Below, piece by piece: positions 1 to 8,753 of a DNA stretch of 36,270 bases. Source of the stretch: an uncultured Chlorobiales bacterium (lineage in GTDB: Bacteria > Bacteroidota > Chlorobiia > Chlorobiales > Thermochlorobacteraceae); NCBI GenBank assembly GCA_938003965.1, contig CALKXI010000068.1, positions 1 through 36,270 on the forward strand, written 5' to 3'. Made by a program: the position numbers and the translations under genes. The notes below the pieces were generated by a model. The model was not told where the DNA came from and did no database searches. It saw only the letters and a program-made list of their open reading frames with translations. Positions within the stretch are counted from its first letter, which is position 1, and every line of letters starts with the position of its first letter.

Positions 1-1292
1 ACTTCTTTGGGCGAATCGGTGAGATTGACGAGCGTGAAGGTTTGCGCAATGTTTGCCCCGTAGAAGCGCGTAAAGCCAATAACTTCGGAATCGCCATTGA
101 GATGGAGTTGTGCGAATCCGCCGCAGGTAATAGCAGGATTATGAAGCACATGCGCAAGGCGTTGATAAAACCGAGCGATGTTGGGGTCGCCGTCTTCATT
201 ATAGCGGCGGATAAGTTGAACGGGAATGCGCCGTGTGTAGCCTTCAAGTTGTCCTTGATGCAAAAGCCGCATGCCGGGCATGGTGAGCACAAGAAGCAAG
301 GCGGCGCGGTTGTTTTTTCCGAATTGCAGTGCCGCTCGTGGTTCGTCGTGGTTTTCGGTAAAGCAAACCATCTTGCGCTGAAAGTCCCAATTTGCCGATA
401 AATGCGCTTTGACGCCGAAAATATCGCGCTTGTGCAGTCGGTCATAAAGTTTCTTATCGTAAGTGAAATCGAAGCCCATTTGTTGAAGTGTCCATTCGGT
501 TTCCCAATAGGCTTCGGCGATAAAGAGAAAGTCGGGGTTGATGGATTTCGTTGCGCGGATGGCGTGAGTCCAAAATTCATCGGTCATTTCGCCTGCCAGC
601 CATCGCCAAGTTTGATTGAAGACGGATTTCAGTTCGAGCATAGCCATATCGCACCGCACGCCGTCGCACCGTTTAGCAAGCGATTGTAGGATTTGAATCA
701 TCGCGTTGCGCAAGTCGGGGTTTGCGTAGTTGAGTTGAAGCGTATCGGTCCAAGCAGGGAAGTATGGGTCTTTGCCGCACGCAAAGAAGTGCTCGCCATC
801 GGGCGAATAGAAGTCGCTACTTTGAAGCGCAAGCGATTTTGGAGCGGAAATAAAATACTCGGGGTGCTGTGAAAGCCACGCATGGTCAAGCGCAACATGG
901 TTCGGCACAAAATCTAAAATGAGTTTCAATCCGTGTGAGGAGAGACGCTCGCGAAATTTTTGCAATCCGCTCTCGCCGCCCAACGCTTCGGAGACGGTGT
1001 AATCGGCAATGCAGTAAGGTGAGCAGACGACATCGTCTTCGGTCCAATTCGGCAAGGCGCGCTCGTAATCTTGCCATAGCCCGCGATGCGTGCGTGCAAT
1101 CTCTTGTCCCTTAACGCTCGGCTTCCAAACGCCCATGAGCCATATCGCATCAAAGCGATGTTGCTGCCATTTTTGAAATTCCGTTTCAGGGACAGACGCA
1201 AGCGTAATTGGCTCACCGTGTTTGTCTGAAAGTTCGCTTAGCCACAGCCGCGTATTGAGTTCATAAACAAGTGGAAATTTGATGTCTGACAT
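1..1292 (-). CDS. GH13 alpha-amylase family protein (C-terminus cut by window edge)
   Basis: An uninterrupted minus-strand frame runs from an ATG at 1292 to the left edge, giving about 430 visible residues. All four GH13 regions can be read: DFVPNHV (about 128-133), GVRCDMAM with the candidate nucleophile Asp215, FIAEAYW with the acid/base Glu260, and ENHDE with Asp316. No signal peptide is visible (the N-terminus is MSDIKFPLVYELNTRLW), so it is probably a cytoplasmic glycan hydrolase or transglycosidase, perhaps for storage polysaccharide; the exact substrate cannot be told. It is divergent from the histidine kinase gene, with starts 92 bp apart. The amylase C-terminal beta domain begins near the edge and its end is missing. 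Confidence 0.9.
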   Translation of the reverse strand, partial: MSDIKFPLVYELNTRLWLSELSDKHGEPITLASVPETEFQKWQQHRFDAIWLMGVWKPSVKGQEIARTHRGLWQDYERALPNWTEDDVVCSPYCIADYTVSEALGGESGLQKFRERLSSHGLKLILDFVPNHVALDHAWLSQHPEYFISAPKSLALQSSDFYSPDGEHFFACGKDPYFPAWTDTLQLNYANPDLRNAMIQILQSLAKRCDGVRCDMAMLELKSVFNQTWRWLAGEMTDEFWTHAIRATKSINPDFLFIAEAYWETEWTLQQMGFDFTYDKKLYDRLHKRDIFGVKAHLSANWDFQRKMVCFTENHDEPRAALQFGKNNRAALLLVLTMPGMRLLHQGQLEGYTRRIPVQLIRRYNEDGDPNIARFYQRLAHVLHNPAITCGGFAQLHLNGDSEVIGFTRFYGANIAQTFTLVNLTDSPKE

Positions 1293-1339
1293 TGCTTGTG
1301 TTGAAACGTTTAATTTGTAACTTGCGAAAACTCATCGCC

Positions 1340-1345
1340 TATAAT
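1340..1345 (+). promoter_or_regulatory. candidate -10 element for the hybrid kinase operon
   Basis: A perfect TATAAT lies 39 bp before the chosen kinase ATG at 1385. A TTGTAA lies 19 bp upstream of it, slightly too far for an ideal -35. The position supports the downstream start rather than the longer frame opening at 1292. Confidence 0.35.
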
Positions 1346-1384
1346 TCATATCTACAAATACAAAAAAGGCTTTTCTGCAAAGTA

Positions 1385-3751
1385 ATGAAAAGAGGTAAAT
1401 CTACGCCCGCTTCTTTGGAGCGGGTAAGCAAGTCCTCCCCGTCCGAAGAAACCCTTGAGACGTCAGCATTAAAATCCCATTGGCAACTCGCGTTTGAGCA
1501 CTTGAATCAAGCCGTGGTGATTACAAATCAAAATCGAGAAGTCATTGAGGCAAACCCTGCATTTTATCGTTTAACGGGCGCGAAGTCGTCCGAAGTTATC
1601 GGCAGGCAATTTGAAGATGTGTTGCCGCTGAATGAAAAATCGCAGAGAAAAATGATTCAAGCCGAGTTCAACAAGCAAAAGAAAGGTGTTGCGTCAGAAT
1701 ATGAAGTATGTATCGGCGAAGGCGCGTCAGCGAAAACCGTGCAGGTGCAAGCCGCGCCGCTCTTCGACGAAGCCCAAACCTTTCTTGGAAGCGTGGCAAT
1801 CCTATCGGAAGTCAAGAAAAGCGTGGTAACATCGGCGAGCGACGCGGAAGCCTTGCTTAGAGCTGTCTATAACTCGGCAGATATTGGCATGTGTGTTACG
1901 GACGCCGAAGGTAAGTTTGCGGAGGTGAACCCTGCCTATTGCCGAACCTACGGCTACACACGCGAAGAATTAGTTGGACAGCACTTTACCAAAGTCTTGC
2001 CGCCTGAAATTCGTGAGTGGGCAAAAAAATTACACGACGACTACATCGCCGAAGGCACCGACCAAAGCGCAGGCGAGTGGCAAGTGATGCACAAAAATGG
2101 CGACATTCGCGACGTTGCCGTAACCGCCGCACGCCTCATCTTAGACGATGGTCGTCGCTTCAAATTAACGACCGTTACTGACATCACCGAGCGCAAGTGG
2201 GTTGAACGCCAAATCCGATACCAAGCCAATCTGCTTCAACAAGTCTCCGAAGCCATTATTTCGGTTGATAACAACTTCAAAATCACGAGTTGGAACAAAG
2301 CCGCCGAAACGATGTATGGTTGGAAAGCAAATGAAGTGGTTGGAAAGCACATTCACCAAGTCTTGCCGACGAAATATCCAAACGGTACGAGCGATGAAGT
2401 TGCGCTAACAGTTCTGCAAACAACAGGCGAATGGGCAGGCGAAGTGATTCAACCGAAAAAAGATGGAACAGAGATGATTGTCCACTCGAGCGTTTCATTG
2501 CTCTACGATACAGACGGCAAGGTGATTGGAACGGTGGCAATCAATCGCGACATCACCGCGCAAAAAGCCATCGAGCGCGAGCGCACTGAACTTTATGAGC
2601 AACTCCAACAACTTCAAAAAATGGAAGCCATTGGCACGCTCTCAGGTGGCGTTGCGCACGACTTCAACAACATCTTGGCGGCGATTCTGGGCAACGCCAA
2701 TCTGATTCTTGAAAAAACAGCGGACGAAAAGTTGAGACGATACGCTGAACGCATCAAGATAGCAGGGGAGCGAGGAGCGGCTCTGACCAAGCAACTCTTG
2801 GGGTTTGCGCGTAAAGGCAAGCTTGCGGTCGCGCCTGTTGACCTCCAGCAAAGCGTCAGAAACGTGGTAGAAATCTTAGAACATTCTACCGATAAGCGCA
2901 TTCAAATCCGAGTAGAAACAACGGGAAAAATTCAAAATGTGTTAGGCGATAAAACTCAACTTGAACAAGTGATTCTAAACCTTGCCGTCAACGCAATCGA
3001 CGCCATAATGCCAACATTAGATGAAAAGCACGAAGGGATGCTCTCTTTCATGCTCAAAATGGAAAACCCCAATGAAAATCAAAACGCACGCCAATCTTAT
3101 TTGCACCTTGCTATTTCGGATTCAGGCACGGGAATCCCAAAGGAAATACGACACAAAATTTTTGAACCCTTCTTCACGACGAAAGAAGTTGGAAAAGGCA
3201 CAGGGTTGGGATTGGCAATGGCTTACGGAATTGTCAAAAACCACCACGGCAAAATCGAAATCGACTCCGAAGTCGGTAGAGGAACAACGGTGCATGTGTA
3301 TTTGCCTGCGGCTCGCACAAGTGATGACCGAAAAAAACAGTTAATCGAAGAAAAACAACGCATGCAGCTCTCCTCAAACAAAAAAATTCTCATTGTCGAT
3401 GACGAGGAGATGCTTCGCGAGTTGCTTGTTGAGCAATTAGTTGAAGCGGGATACGCGGTCTATGAAGCGGCAGACGGGCTTGAAGCAATAGAGATGCTCA
3501 AACACTTAGAAGCAGAACAAATACGCATAGATGCAGTTGTGCTGGATATGAACATGCCAAAGATGAATGGCGCGAAAGCCTTTGCGGAAATCCGCGTGAT
3601 GCTCCCTAAAATGCCGATTCTGATTGCGACTGGCTTCGCGCAAGATGAAGTGGTGCAGAAGTTGTTGGAAAGCGGCGCAAATGGCGTGCTCTCAAAGCCT
3701 TACAATGTGAAAGAACTGCTCGGGAAACTCGACGAGATACTCAAAGCGTGA
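1385..3751 (+). CDS. Soluble PAS-domain hybrid sensor histidine kinase with C-terminal receiver
   Basis: This is a 788-residue cytoplasmic hybrid kinase. Three PAS domains come in series (roughly residues 40-140, 155-270 and 280-395), the second and third ending in typical TVTDITERK and INRDITAQK linkers. The HisKA segment has the phospho-acceptor His in GGVAHDFNN. The HATPase domain has SDSGTGIP and [16 protein letters not shown] receiver domain (about residues 665-785) carries acidic DDEE, the acceptor Asp in [12 protein letters not shown] and Lys in LSKPYN. No membrane segment is visible, so an intracellular signal is sensed. The frame is open back to 1292, but the first 31 codons overlap the promoter region and the amylase start, so I chose the ATG at 1385. 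The stop overlaps the next gene by 4 bp. Confidence 0.93.
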   Translation: MKRGKSTPASLERVSKSSPSEETLETSALKSHWQLAFEHLNQAVVITNQNREVIEANPAFYRLTGAKSSEVIGRQFEDVLPLNEKSQRKMIQAEFNKQKKGVASEYEVCIGEGASAKTVQVQAAPLFDEAQTFLGSVAILSEVKKSVVTSASDAEALLRAVYNSADIGMCVTDAEGKFAEVNPAYCRTYGYTREELVGQHFTKVLPPEIREWAKKLHDDYIAEGTDQSAGEWQVMHKNGDIRDVAVTAARLILDDGRRFKLTTVTDITERKWVERQIRYQANLLQQVSEAIISVDNNFKITSWNKAAETMYGWKANEVVGKHIHQVLPTKYPNGTSDEVALTVLQTTGEWAGEVIQPKKDGTEMIVHSSVSLLYDTDGKVIGTVAINRDITAQKAIERERTELYEQLQQLQKMEAIGTLSGGVAHDFNNILAAILGNANLILEKTADEKLRRYAERIKIAGERGAALTKQLLGFARKGKLAVAPVDLQQSVRNVVEILEHSTDKRIQIRVETTGKIQNVLGDKTQLEQVILNLAVNAIDAIMPTLDEKHEGMLSFMLKMENPNENQNARQSYLHLAISDSGTGIPKEIRHKIFEPFFTTKEVGKGTGLGLAMAYGIVKNHHGKIEIDSEVGRGTTVHVYLPAARTSDDRKKQLIEEKQRMQLSSNKKILIVDDEEMLRELLVEQLVEAGYAVYEAADGLEAIEMLKHLEAEQIRIDAVVLDMNMPKMNGAKAFAEIRVMLPKMPILIATGFAQDEVVQKLLESGANGVLSKPYNVKELLGKLDEILKA

Positions 3752-4305
3752 AAACTGAAAAGTTAAAGGTTAAGCAAAAGTGTTGGCTCGGCTTATGTAT
3801 TGCTATTGCGCTGTCGTCAGTTGCAGTTGCGCAAACAGATTCGCTCTTGCAGGAGAAGCCAAGCGTTAAAGCAACGGTGTTCAAACAAAAGCGGCTCTCG
3901 CCTTCGCAAGTTACGCTGTATTCAACTGTGATTCCCACATTCGGACAATTTTACAATCGTTCTTATTGGAAAGTCCCCATCTTTCTCGGTCTTGGCGGCT
4001 GGTGCGCCTACAATTTCATTCGGCAGAATACCCTTTATGCAACTTATCGCGACCGCTATCAAAATGCTTTGGCGCAAACGCCCGTGCCGCCAAATGCTGA
4101 TTTCAATCGACGATTGCGCGATTTCCATCGTGGTCAGCGCGATGAATTTGCCGTCTATCTTGTGCTCGTCTACGCGCTTTCCATTCTCGATGCCTATATT
4201 GACGCGCATTTATTTGACTTCGACACGAGCGATGTGCTGACGGTCGCGCCAACGATTCAGAACAAACCGACCGTAACCTTGCTTCAACTCAACATTGAAT
4301 TTTAA
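3748..4305 (+). CDS. DUF5683 domain membrane/periplasmic protein
   Basis: A 185-residue protein begins at a GTG overlapping the kinase stop (GTGA), so translation is probably coupled. A signal peptide ends near AVAQ (about residue 28). The DUF5683 hallmarks are present: TVIPTFGQFYNRSYWKVPI followed by a hydrophobic segment, a YRDRYQNAL stretch, and near the end ILDAYIDAHLFDFDTSD. The family is typical of Bacteroidota/Chlorobiota envelopes and has no known function. Linkage to a sensor kinase is seen here, but a functional connection is only an inference. Confidence 0.8.
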   Translation: MKTEKLKVKQKCWLGLCIAIALSSVAVAQTDSLLQEKPSVKATVFKQKRLSPSQVTLYSTVIPTFGQFYNRSYWKVPIFLGLGGWCAYNFIRQNTLYATYRDRYQNALAQTPVPPNADFNRRLRDFHRGQRDEFAVYLVLVYALSILDAYIDAHLFDFDTSDVLTVAPTIQNKPTVTLLQLNIEF

Positions 4306-4325
4306 AACAATCAAATCCAACAAGA

Positions 4326-5063
4326 ATGCTAACCATCGCGCTATTGGGCTACGGCAAAATGGGCAAAGCCATTGACGCCATCGCAAGCGAAAACGATTGC
4401 ACCGTATCGCTTCGCCTTACTTCTACAAGCGCATTGACGCCTGAGGTATTTGAAAAAGTTGACGCGATTATCGATTTCACAACGCGCGACGCTTTTCTTT
4501 ACAACTTGCCTGCCCTTTTAGAAGCAAGAAAGCCGATTGTGGTCGGAACAACAGGCTGGCACGGCGAATTGGAGAAAGTCAAACGCAAGGTTTATGAATC
4601 CAACGGCGCAATGATTTACGCCTCGAATTTTTCGCTCGGCGTTCAACTCTTCTTTCGTGCAGTGCGTGCGGTCGCAAAACTTTACGCGCCCTTTCCTGAT
4701 TTTGATATTGCCGTCTCTGAAATCCATCACACGGCGAAATTAGATTCGCCAAGCGGCACGGCACTGACGATTGCCAATGAGATTCTGGCGAATGTGCCGC
4801 GTAAAACAACGATTCAGACCGACACGCATCAAAAGCCACTTTCAAATGAACTGCAAATTGCCTCAATGCGCTTAGGCAAAGTGTATGGCACGCACGGCGT
4901 TCATATCGATTCCGAATTTGATTCCATTACGCTCGAGCATAACGCCAAAAACCGTTATGGATTCGCCAAAGGTGCGCTTGAAGCAGCAAAGTGGATTCAA
5001 AGCAGAACGGGCGTTTATTCGATTGACGATTTTTTAGATGAAAAATTGGGGATAAAACCATGA
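4326..5063 (+). CDS. dapB: 4-hydroxy-tetrahydrodipicolinate reductase
   Basis: DapB catalyses the NAD(P)H-dependent reduction in the diaminopimelate/lysine pathway, which supplies cell-wall precursors and lysine in the cytoplasm. The 245-residue protein has the N-terminal Rossmann motif GYGKMG (8-13), GTTGW (74-78), and the catalytic stretch EIHHTAKLDSPSGTA with His134, His135 and Lys138. The C-terminal GTHGVHIDSEFDSITLEH and FAKGALEAAKWI blocks are also typical. It belongs to the shorter DapB form common in Bacteroidota. The ATG overlaps nothing upstream, while its stop overlaps the next start by 4 bp. Confidence 0.96.
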   Translation: MLTIALLGYGKMGKAIDAIASENDCTVSLRLTSTSALTPEVFEKVDAIIDFTTRDAFLYNLPALLEARKPIVVGTTGWHGELEKVKRKVYESNGAMIYASNFSLGVQLFFRAVRAVAKLYAPFPDFDIAVSEIHHTAKLDSPSGTALTIANEILANVPRKTTIQTDTHQKPLSNELQIASMRLGKVYGTHGVHIDSEFDSITLEHNAKNRYGFAKGALEAAKWIQSRTGVYSIDDFLDEKLGIKP

Positions 5064-5446
5064 GCGAAACACAACCGTCGCCGCCTCGTTATTGGCGGTC
5101 GGTGATATATGGGGCACTTATCAACAATATCATCAGTGTGGTGCCGTTCTTGAATCTTGTCAATGCGCTTGGCGGCGTCGGTTTAATGCTGGCAGGTGGG
5201 GTTGCGGCGTATCACTACGTTCGCACTAACGAAGTTTATCCGACGCTCGGTATTTGCTTTCAGATTGGCGCATTTGCAGGGCTTTTTGGCTGTGCGCTTT
5301 GGCTGATGCGCTTCCTTCTGTTTGGCGGCATGGTGGTTGAACTCTTTCAAATCATTTTTGCCGCCGTCGTTATTAGCGGACTTTCGGGCGTGATTTCAGG
5401 CTCGGTGATTCGCCGAAAATACATCTCGCGCAAGTCGGAAGAATAA
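5060..5446 (+). CDS. Small integral membrane protein, unknown function
   Basis: This 128-residue gene starts in an ATGA overlap with dapB, so it is translated from the same message. The sequence is mostly hydrophobic and glycine-rich, with three or four likely membrane segments (about 17-34, 36-50, 63-90 and 92-115). It has a short polar N-terminus and a basic tail (RRKYISRKSEE) that should stay cytoplasmic by the positive-inside rule. I do not recognise the family with certainty; a DUF4199-like membrane protein is one possibility. Confidence 0.75.
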   Translation: MSETQPSPPRYWRSVIYGALINNIISVVPFLNLVNALGGVGLMLAGGVAAYHYVRTNEVYPTLGICFQIGAFAGLFGCALWLMRFLLFGGMVVELFQIIFAAVVISGLSGVISGSVIRRKYISRKSEE

Positions 5447-5472
5447 AGTATTGATTTATCATTTTGAGCACT

Positions 5473-6111
5473 TCAAATCAAGACGGTGCGATGAACCCAT
5501 TCGGCTAATACCTTGCGCATCAGGTGCAGTTTGCCCGTGAAAAAGTGGTCGGCATCGTCGATGATTTCAACAACTTTCGGCTCAGCGATGTCTTCAATGA
5601 CGCTTGAAATTTTCTCCATTGGATTGAATTCATCTTTATCGCCCCAAATGATGAGTTTCGGCGTGTGCAAGGTTTTGAGGTAGGGCGCGTCGAAGAGCCG
5701 TAGCGGCAAGCCAAGTCCAACAAGAAATTTCACGCGACTGTCTTTTGAGCCGTATTTCATGCCGACCCACGCGCCGAAAGAAAATCCGCACACAAGCAGT
5801 GGCGCGTTGGATTGCGCATATTCGTTCAAAAGAAATTCGCAAGCGGTTCGCACATCTTCTTCTTCGCCTTCGCCGTTGTCATACTTTCCCTCGCTTTCCA
5901 TCACGCCGCGAAAGTTGAAGCGAATCACCGCGCCACCTAATTCCCACAGTGTATTTGCCGCGCCGACAATTACCTTATTGTGCATCGTGCCCTGATAAAG
6001 CGGGTGCGGGTGGCAACAGACTGCCAAAAACTTCGGCGCGGGTTGTGGATTATAGAGCGATTCCAATTTGCCTGCCGTGCCTTGCAGGAAAAGCGATTGT
6101 GTGAGTTTCAT
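5473..6111 (-). CDS. Alpha/beta hydrolase (COG2945-type)
   Basis: A 212-residue cytoplasmic alpha/beta hydrolase without a signal peptide. The N-terminal block CCHPHPLYQGTMHNKV is characteristic of the small COG2945 hydrolases. The nucleophile elbow is GFSFG with Ser111, the acid is probably in WGDKDEF (Asp158 or Asp160), and the catalytic His is in DADHFF (His189). The substrate is unknown. It is the last gene of the minus-strand cluster and overlaps the response regulator gene by 4 bp (ATGA), which implies coupled translation. It converges with the small membrane protein gene across 26 bp. Confidence 0.88.
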   Translation of the reverse strand: MKLTQSLFLQGTAGKLESLYNPQPAPKFLAVCCHPHPLYQGTMHNKVIVGAANTLWELGGAVIRFNFRGVMESEGKYDNGEGEEEDVRTACEFLLNEYAQSNAPLLVCGFSFGAWVGMKYGSKDSRVKFLVGLGLPLRLFDAPYLKTLHTPKLIIWGDKDEFNPMEKISSVIEDIAEPKVVEIIDDADHFFTGKLHLMRKVLAEWVHRTVLI

Positions 6112-6812
6112 ATTGAAGATGATATGCCGCTTTGAAAGCGATACCCAAATCCGTGAATGGTGAAAATGTGCTTGGGGTTATCGGCGTCGTCGCCGATTTT
6201 TTTGCGAAGTTTTCGAATGTGTTCATCAATCGTGCGCGTGGTTACTTCGGTCGAGACGCCCCAGACTTTATCGAGCAAATCATATCGCGAAATGGCGTCG
6301 CCGTCGTGTTCTAAAAAGAATCGGAGCATTTCAAATTCCTTCGGAAGCAGTTCGAGCGGCGTTTGGTTGTAGTATGCTTGGCGCGTTTTGAGGTTGAGCG
6401 AAAACAATCCGCGTTTGATTTCATCGGCGGAATGCGTGAGGTTATTTGGTGTGGCGCGGCGAAGTAAGGCTTTTATGCGTGCCAAAAGTTCGCGCAGGCT
6501 GAACGGCTTGGTGAGGTAATCATCGGCACCGAACTCCAATCCCAACACTTTATCGGCTTCGTCAGATTTGCTCGTGAGCATTAAGATAGGGGCGCGAAAG
6601 CCTTGTGCGCGAAGGTCTTTGCAAATCTCGATGCCGTTTTTATTTGGCAACATCCAATCAAGCAAGAGCAAATCAGGCGATTGAGCAAGGGTTGCATCGA
6701 AGCCTTTTTTGCCGTCCGCGAAATGTGCGACGTCGTAATGCTCGGCTTTAAGCGCGTCGTGAAGGGCGAGGGCAATCGCTAAATCATCTTCGATGAGAAA
6801 AACTTTTTTCAT
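6108..6812 (-). CDS. OmpR/PhoB-family response regulator
   Basis: A 234-residue two-domain regulator. The receiver has acidic IEDD (7-10), phospho-acceptor Asp52 in LLLLDWMLPNKNG and Lys in LTKPFSLREL. The C-terminal winged helix (about 130-232) contains LLPKEFEMLRFF, the recognition region TRTIDEHIRKLRKKIGDD and the final wing IHGFGYRF. It should bind DNA as a phosphorylated dimer. No histidine kinase gene adjoins it, so its partner lies elsewhere. It sits 6 bp after the ABC ATPase gene in the same cluster. Confidence 0.94.
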   Translation of the reverse strand: MKKVFLIEDDLAIALALHDALKAEHYDVAHFADGKKGFDATLAQSPDLLLLDWMLPNKNGIEICKDLRAQGFRAPILMLTSKSDEADKVLGLEFGADDYLTKPFSLRELLARIKALLRRATPNNLTHSADEIKRGLFSLNLKTRQAYYNQTPLELLPKEFEMLRFFLEHDGDAISRYDLLDKVWGVSTEVTTRTIDEHIRKLRKKIGDDADNPKHIFTIHGFGYRFQSGISSSI

Positions 6813-6818
6813 GGAACA

Positions 6819-7850
6819 TTATTCGGTGAGCGACTCGTCAAGCGGGAAGATAAAAAACTTGCTCACACAAATGAGCGGCTCTGTAGGGAGCGGCTTCGGG
6901 GAAATCATCGTGAGCGTAACGCCTTCAAGGCGAATGGTGTGCTCAAAAAACGCACCCTTGAAATAACTCGCAAGCACTTCGGCTCTGAAAGTGTTTTTGC
7001 CAAATGCGCTGACCGTTTCAAGATGTTCGGGACGAATGACGACGTTGAAATATCGCCCTTGCAAAGTTTCGCGATGCGCTAAAACTAAGCCTGACTCTGT
7101 TTTCAAATGATACTTATCGAGCGCTTGAACGCGAATCACGTTGGCATTGCCCAAAAAGCGCGCCCCGTAAAGCGTTTTCGGGCGATGATAAATTTCTTCG
7201 GGTGAGCCAAACTCGAGAGCCATGCCGTTATGTAAAATCAAAATTTTGTCGGAAAGGGTGAGGGCTTCTTCTTGGTCGTGCGTGATGTAAATGAACGTGC
7301 GTCCTGTTTTGCGCTGAATGGCTTTGAGTTCTTTCTGCATCGTGCGTCGGAGTTCAGCGTCAAGATTTGAAAGCGGTTCATCGAGAAGCGTAATCGGAGA
7401 GTCAACGGCTAAGGCGCGCGCAATGGCAACACGTTGCTGTTCGCCGCCAGAAAGTTCGGCAGGCAGGCGATACATTTTGTCGTCGATGGAAAGCAGTTTC
7501 AGTGTTTCCAAAACGATGGCACGAATTTCGGATTCAGGCTTTTTTTGTTCGCGCAAGCCAAAGGCAACGTTTTCAAGCACGGAGAGGTGCGGAAAGAGCG
7601 CGTAGTTTTGAAACACCAGCGGAATGCGCCGCGCATGGGCAGGCAAGGCAGTGATGTCAGTTCCGTTTAGAAAGAGTTTTCCGCTGTCGCTCTGCTCGAG
7701 CCCTGCAATAATGCGGATGAGCGTCGTTTTTCCGCTTCCTGATTTGCCGAGAATCGAGAAGAATTCCCCATGTGCGCATGCAAACGAAACGTTGCGCAGG
7801 ACGGATGTATTGCCGTAAGATTTAGTTAGGCGTTCAGCACGCAGCGACAT
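6819..7850 (-). CDS. ABC transporter ATP-binding protein, PotA/FbpC type with C-terminal TOBE region
   Basis: A 343-residue ATPase subunit of an importer-type ABC system. Walker A is GKSGSGKT (35-42), the Q-loop is at Gln81 in LVFQNYALFPHLS, the signature is LSGGEQQ (133-139), Walker B is ITLLDEP (153-159) and the switch His is in YITHDQEEAL. The C-terminal third contains VIRPEHL and resembles the TOBE region of the spermidine/iron/molybdate group. The permease and binding protein genes are not in the window, so the substrate cannot be assigned. It lies 4 bp from the GAF-domain gene and 6 bp from the regulator gene. Confidence 0.9.
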   Translation of the reverse strand: MSLRAERLTKSYGNTSVLRNVSFACAHGEFFSILGKSGSGKTTLIRIIAGLEQSDSGKLFLNGTDITALPAHARRIPLVFQNYALFPHLSVLENVAFGLREQKKPESEIRAIVLETLKLLSIDDKMYRLPAELSGGEQQRVAIARALAVDSPITLLDEPLSNLDAELRRTMQKELKAIQRKTGRTFIYITHDQEEALTLSDKILILHNGMALEFGSPEEIYHRPKTLYGARFLGNANVIRVQALDKYHLKTESGLVLAHRETLQGRYFNVVIRPEHLETVSAFGKNTFRAEVLASYFKGAFFEHTIRLEGVTLTMISPKPLPTEPLICVSKFFIFPLDESLTE

Positions 7851-7854
7851 GCGT

Positions 7855-8343
7855 TCAAACGTCGCTTGATGAAAGAAGCAACTCGACTAAATTTTCAAGT
7901 CCGGCTTTGTCTTCGTCGTCAAAGCGGCTTAATTGCGGACTGTCAATATCCAAAACGCCAATCAATTTGCCTTGCTTAATCATCGGCACTACGATTTCTG
8001 AATTTGATGCGCTGTCGCAAGCAATGTGTCCTGGAAATTCATGCACGTTTTTCACGACAACGGTTTTCATTTTTTCCGCCGCCGTGCCGCAAACGCCCTT
8101 GCCAATCGCAATGCGCACGCACGCCGGCTTGCCTTGAAACGGACCTAACACCAATCCGCCGCTTTTGTAAAAGTAAAAGCCAACCCAATTCACATCGGGC
8201 ATGGTGTTGAAAAGCAGAGCGGAAAAATTTGCCGTGTTGGCGAGAAAATCGCGCTCGCCCTCGAGCAAGTGATAAAGTTGTGTGGTGAGCGACTTGTAGA
8301 AGTCAGTTTTAGATTGAGCAGAAATTTCGGTGAGTTCAAACAT
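7855..8343 (-). CDS. msrC: Free methionine-(R)-sulfoxide reductase (GAF domain)
   Basis: A 162-residue single GAF domain protein of the fRMsr family, which reduces free methionine-R-sulfoxide in the cytoplasm. The family block GPFQGKPACVRI-GKGVCGTA is present, followed by VHEFPGHIACDSASNSEIVVP. The three redox cysteines appear at 75, 85 and 109, with the same 10- and 24-residue spacing as I recall for Cys84/94/118 of the E. coli enzyme. LIGVLDIDSP closes the GAF fold. It probably protects against oxidative damage. It is embedded in the minus-strand cluster, 4 bp upstream of the ABC ATPase gene. Confidence 0.92.
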   Translation of the reverse strand: MFELTEISAQSKTDFYKSLTTQLYHLLEGERDFLANTANFSALLFNTMPDVNWVGFYFYKSGGLVLGPFQGKPACVRIAIGKGVCGTAAEKMKTVVVKNVHEFPGHIACDSASNSEIVVPMIKQGKLIGVLDIDSPQLSRFDDEDKAGLENLVELLLSSSDV

Positions 8344-8377
8344 AGTGCTAGATTCAGAGCTTTGAAGTAAAAACCAG

Positions 8378-8713
8378 TTACGACCATTTTCCTTGTAGAA
8401 CAGCGCGCATGTTTTTTGTGAACTCGAAGCGCGCCATTACTGACGAACAACCAAGCGCAACGGCTTTTTGTTTCAATTCTTCATTGACATGCGGCAAAAA
8501 CGCAAGGGTTTTAATTTGTGAGAACTTCTCGCGAAATTTTTTGAGGTTATCCAAATTAGTCGGTTCGCTTAAATCGAAGATAGCAAAGGTGTTCTTGCCA
8601 GTTTCTTGCACTTCGTCGACGGACTTGACGAACTTGCCTTTGAGGTCAAGATTGCGCAGTTCGTTCTCGACGCGGCTTTGGAAAATCATATCGTTGATGA
8701 ACAGGTAAATCAT
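8378..8713 (-). CDS. Small degenerate receiver-like protein
   Basis: A 111-residue protein with no recognised name. The alternating pattern suggests a CheY-like fold: strand MIYLFIND, a third strand ending in FAIFDLSEP where an aspartate sits at the usual phospho-acceptor position, then TLAFLPHVN and AVALGCSSVMARFEF. The acidic pair after strand 1 is reduced (IND) and the usual Lys-Pro is replaced by Ala-Arg-Phe. Ordinary phosphorylation chemistry is therefore doubtful. It lies directly after the sigma-54 activator gene (40 bp gap), and that activator itself lacks a receiver domain. A regulatory partnership is possible but is inference. Confidence 0.65.
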   Translation of the reverse strand: MIYLFINDMIFQSRVENELRNLDLKGKFVKSVDEVQETGKNTFAIFDLSEPTNLDNLKKFREKFSQIKTLAFLPHVNEELKQKAVALGCSSVMARFEFTKNMRAVLQGKWS

Positions 8714-8753
8714 AGTGGTGATGTATTAGGTTTGTAGTAGATGGTTGTATCAA

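Noticed and set aside
42-689. Two plus-strand ORFs near the left edge
   Set aside because: They are antisense to an intact GH13 frame with all four catalytic regions readable on the minus strand.
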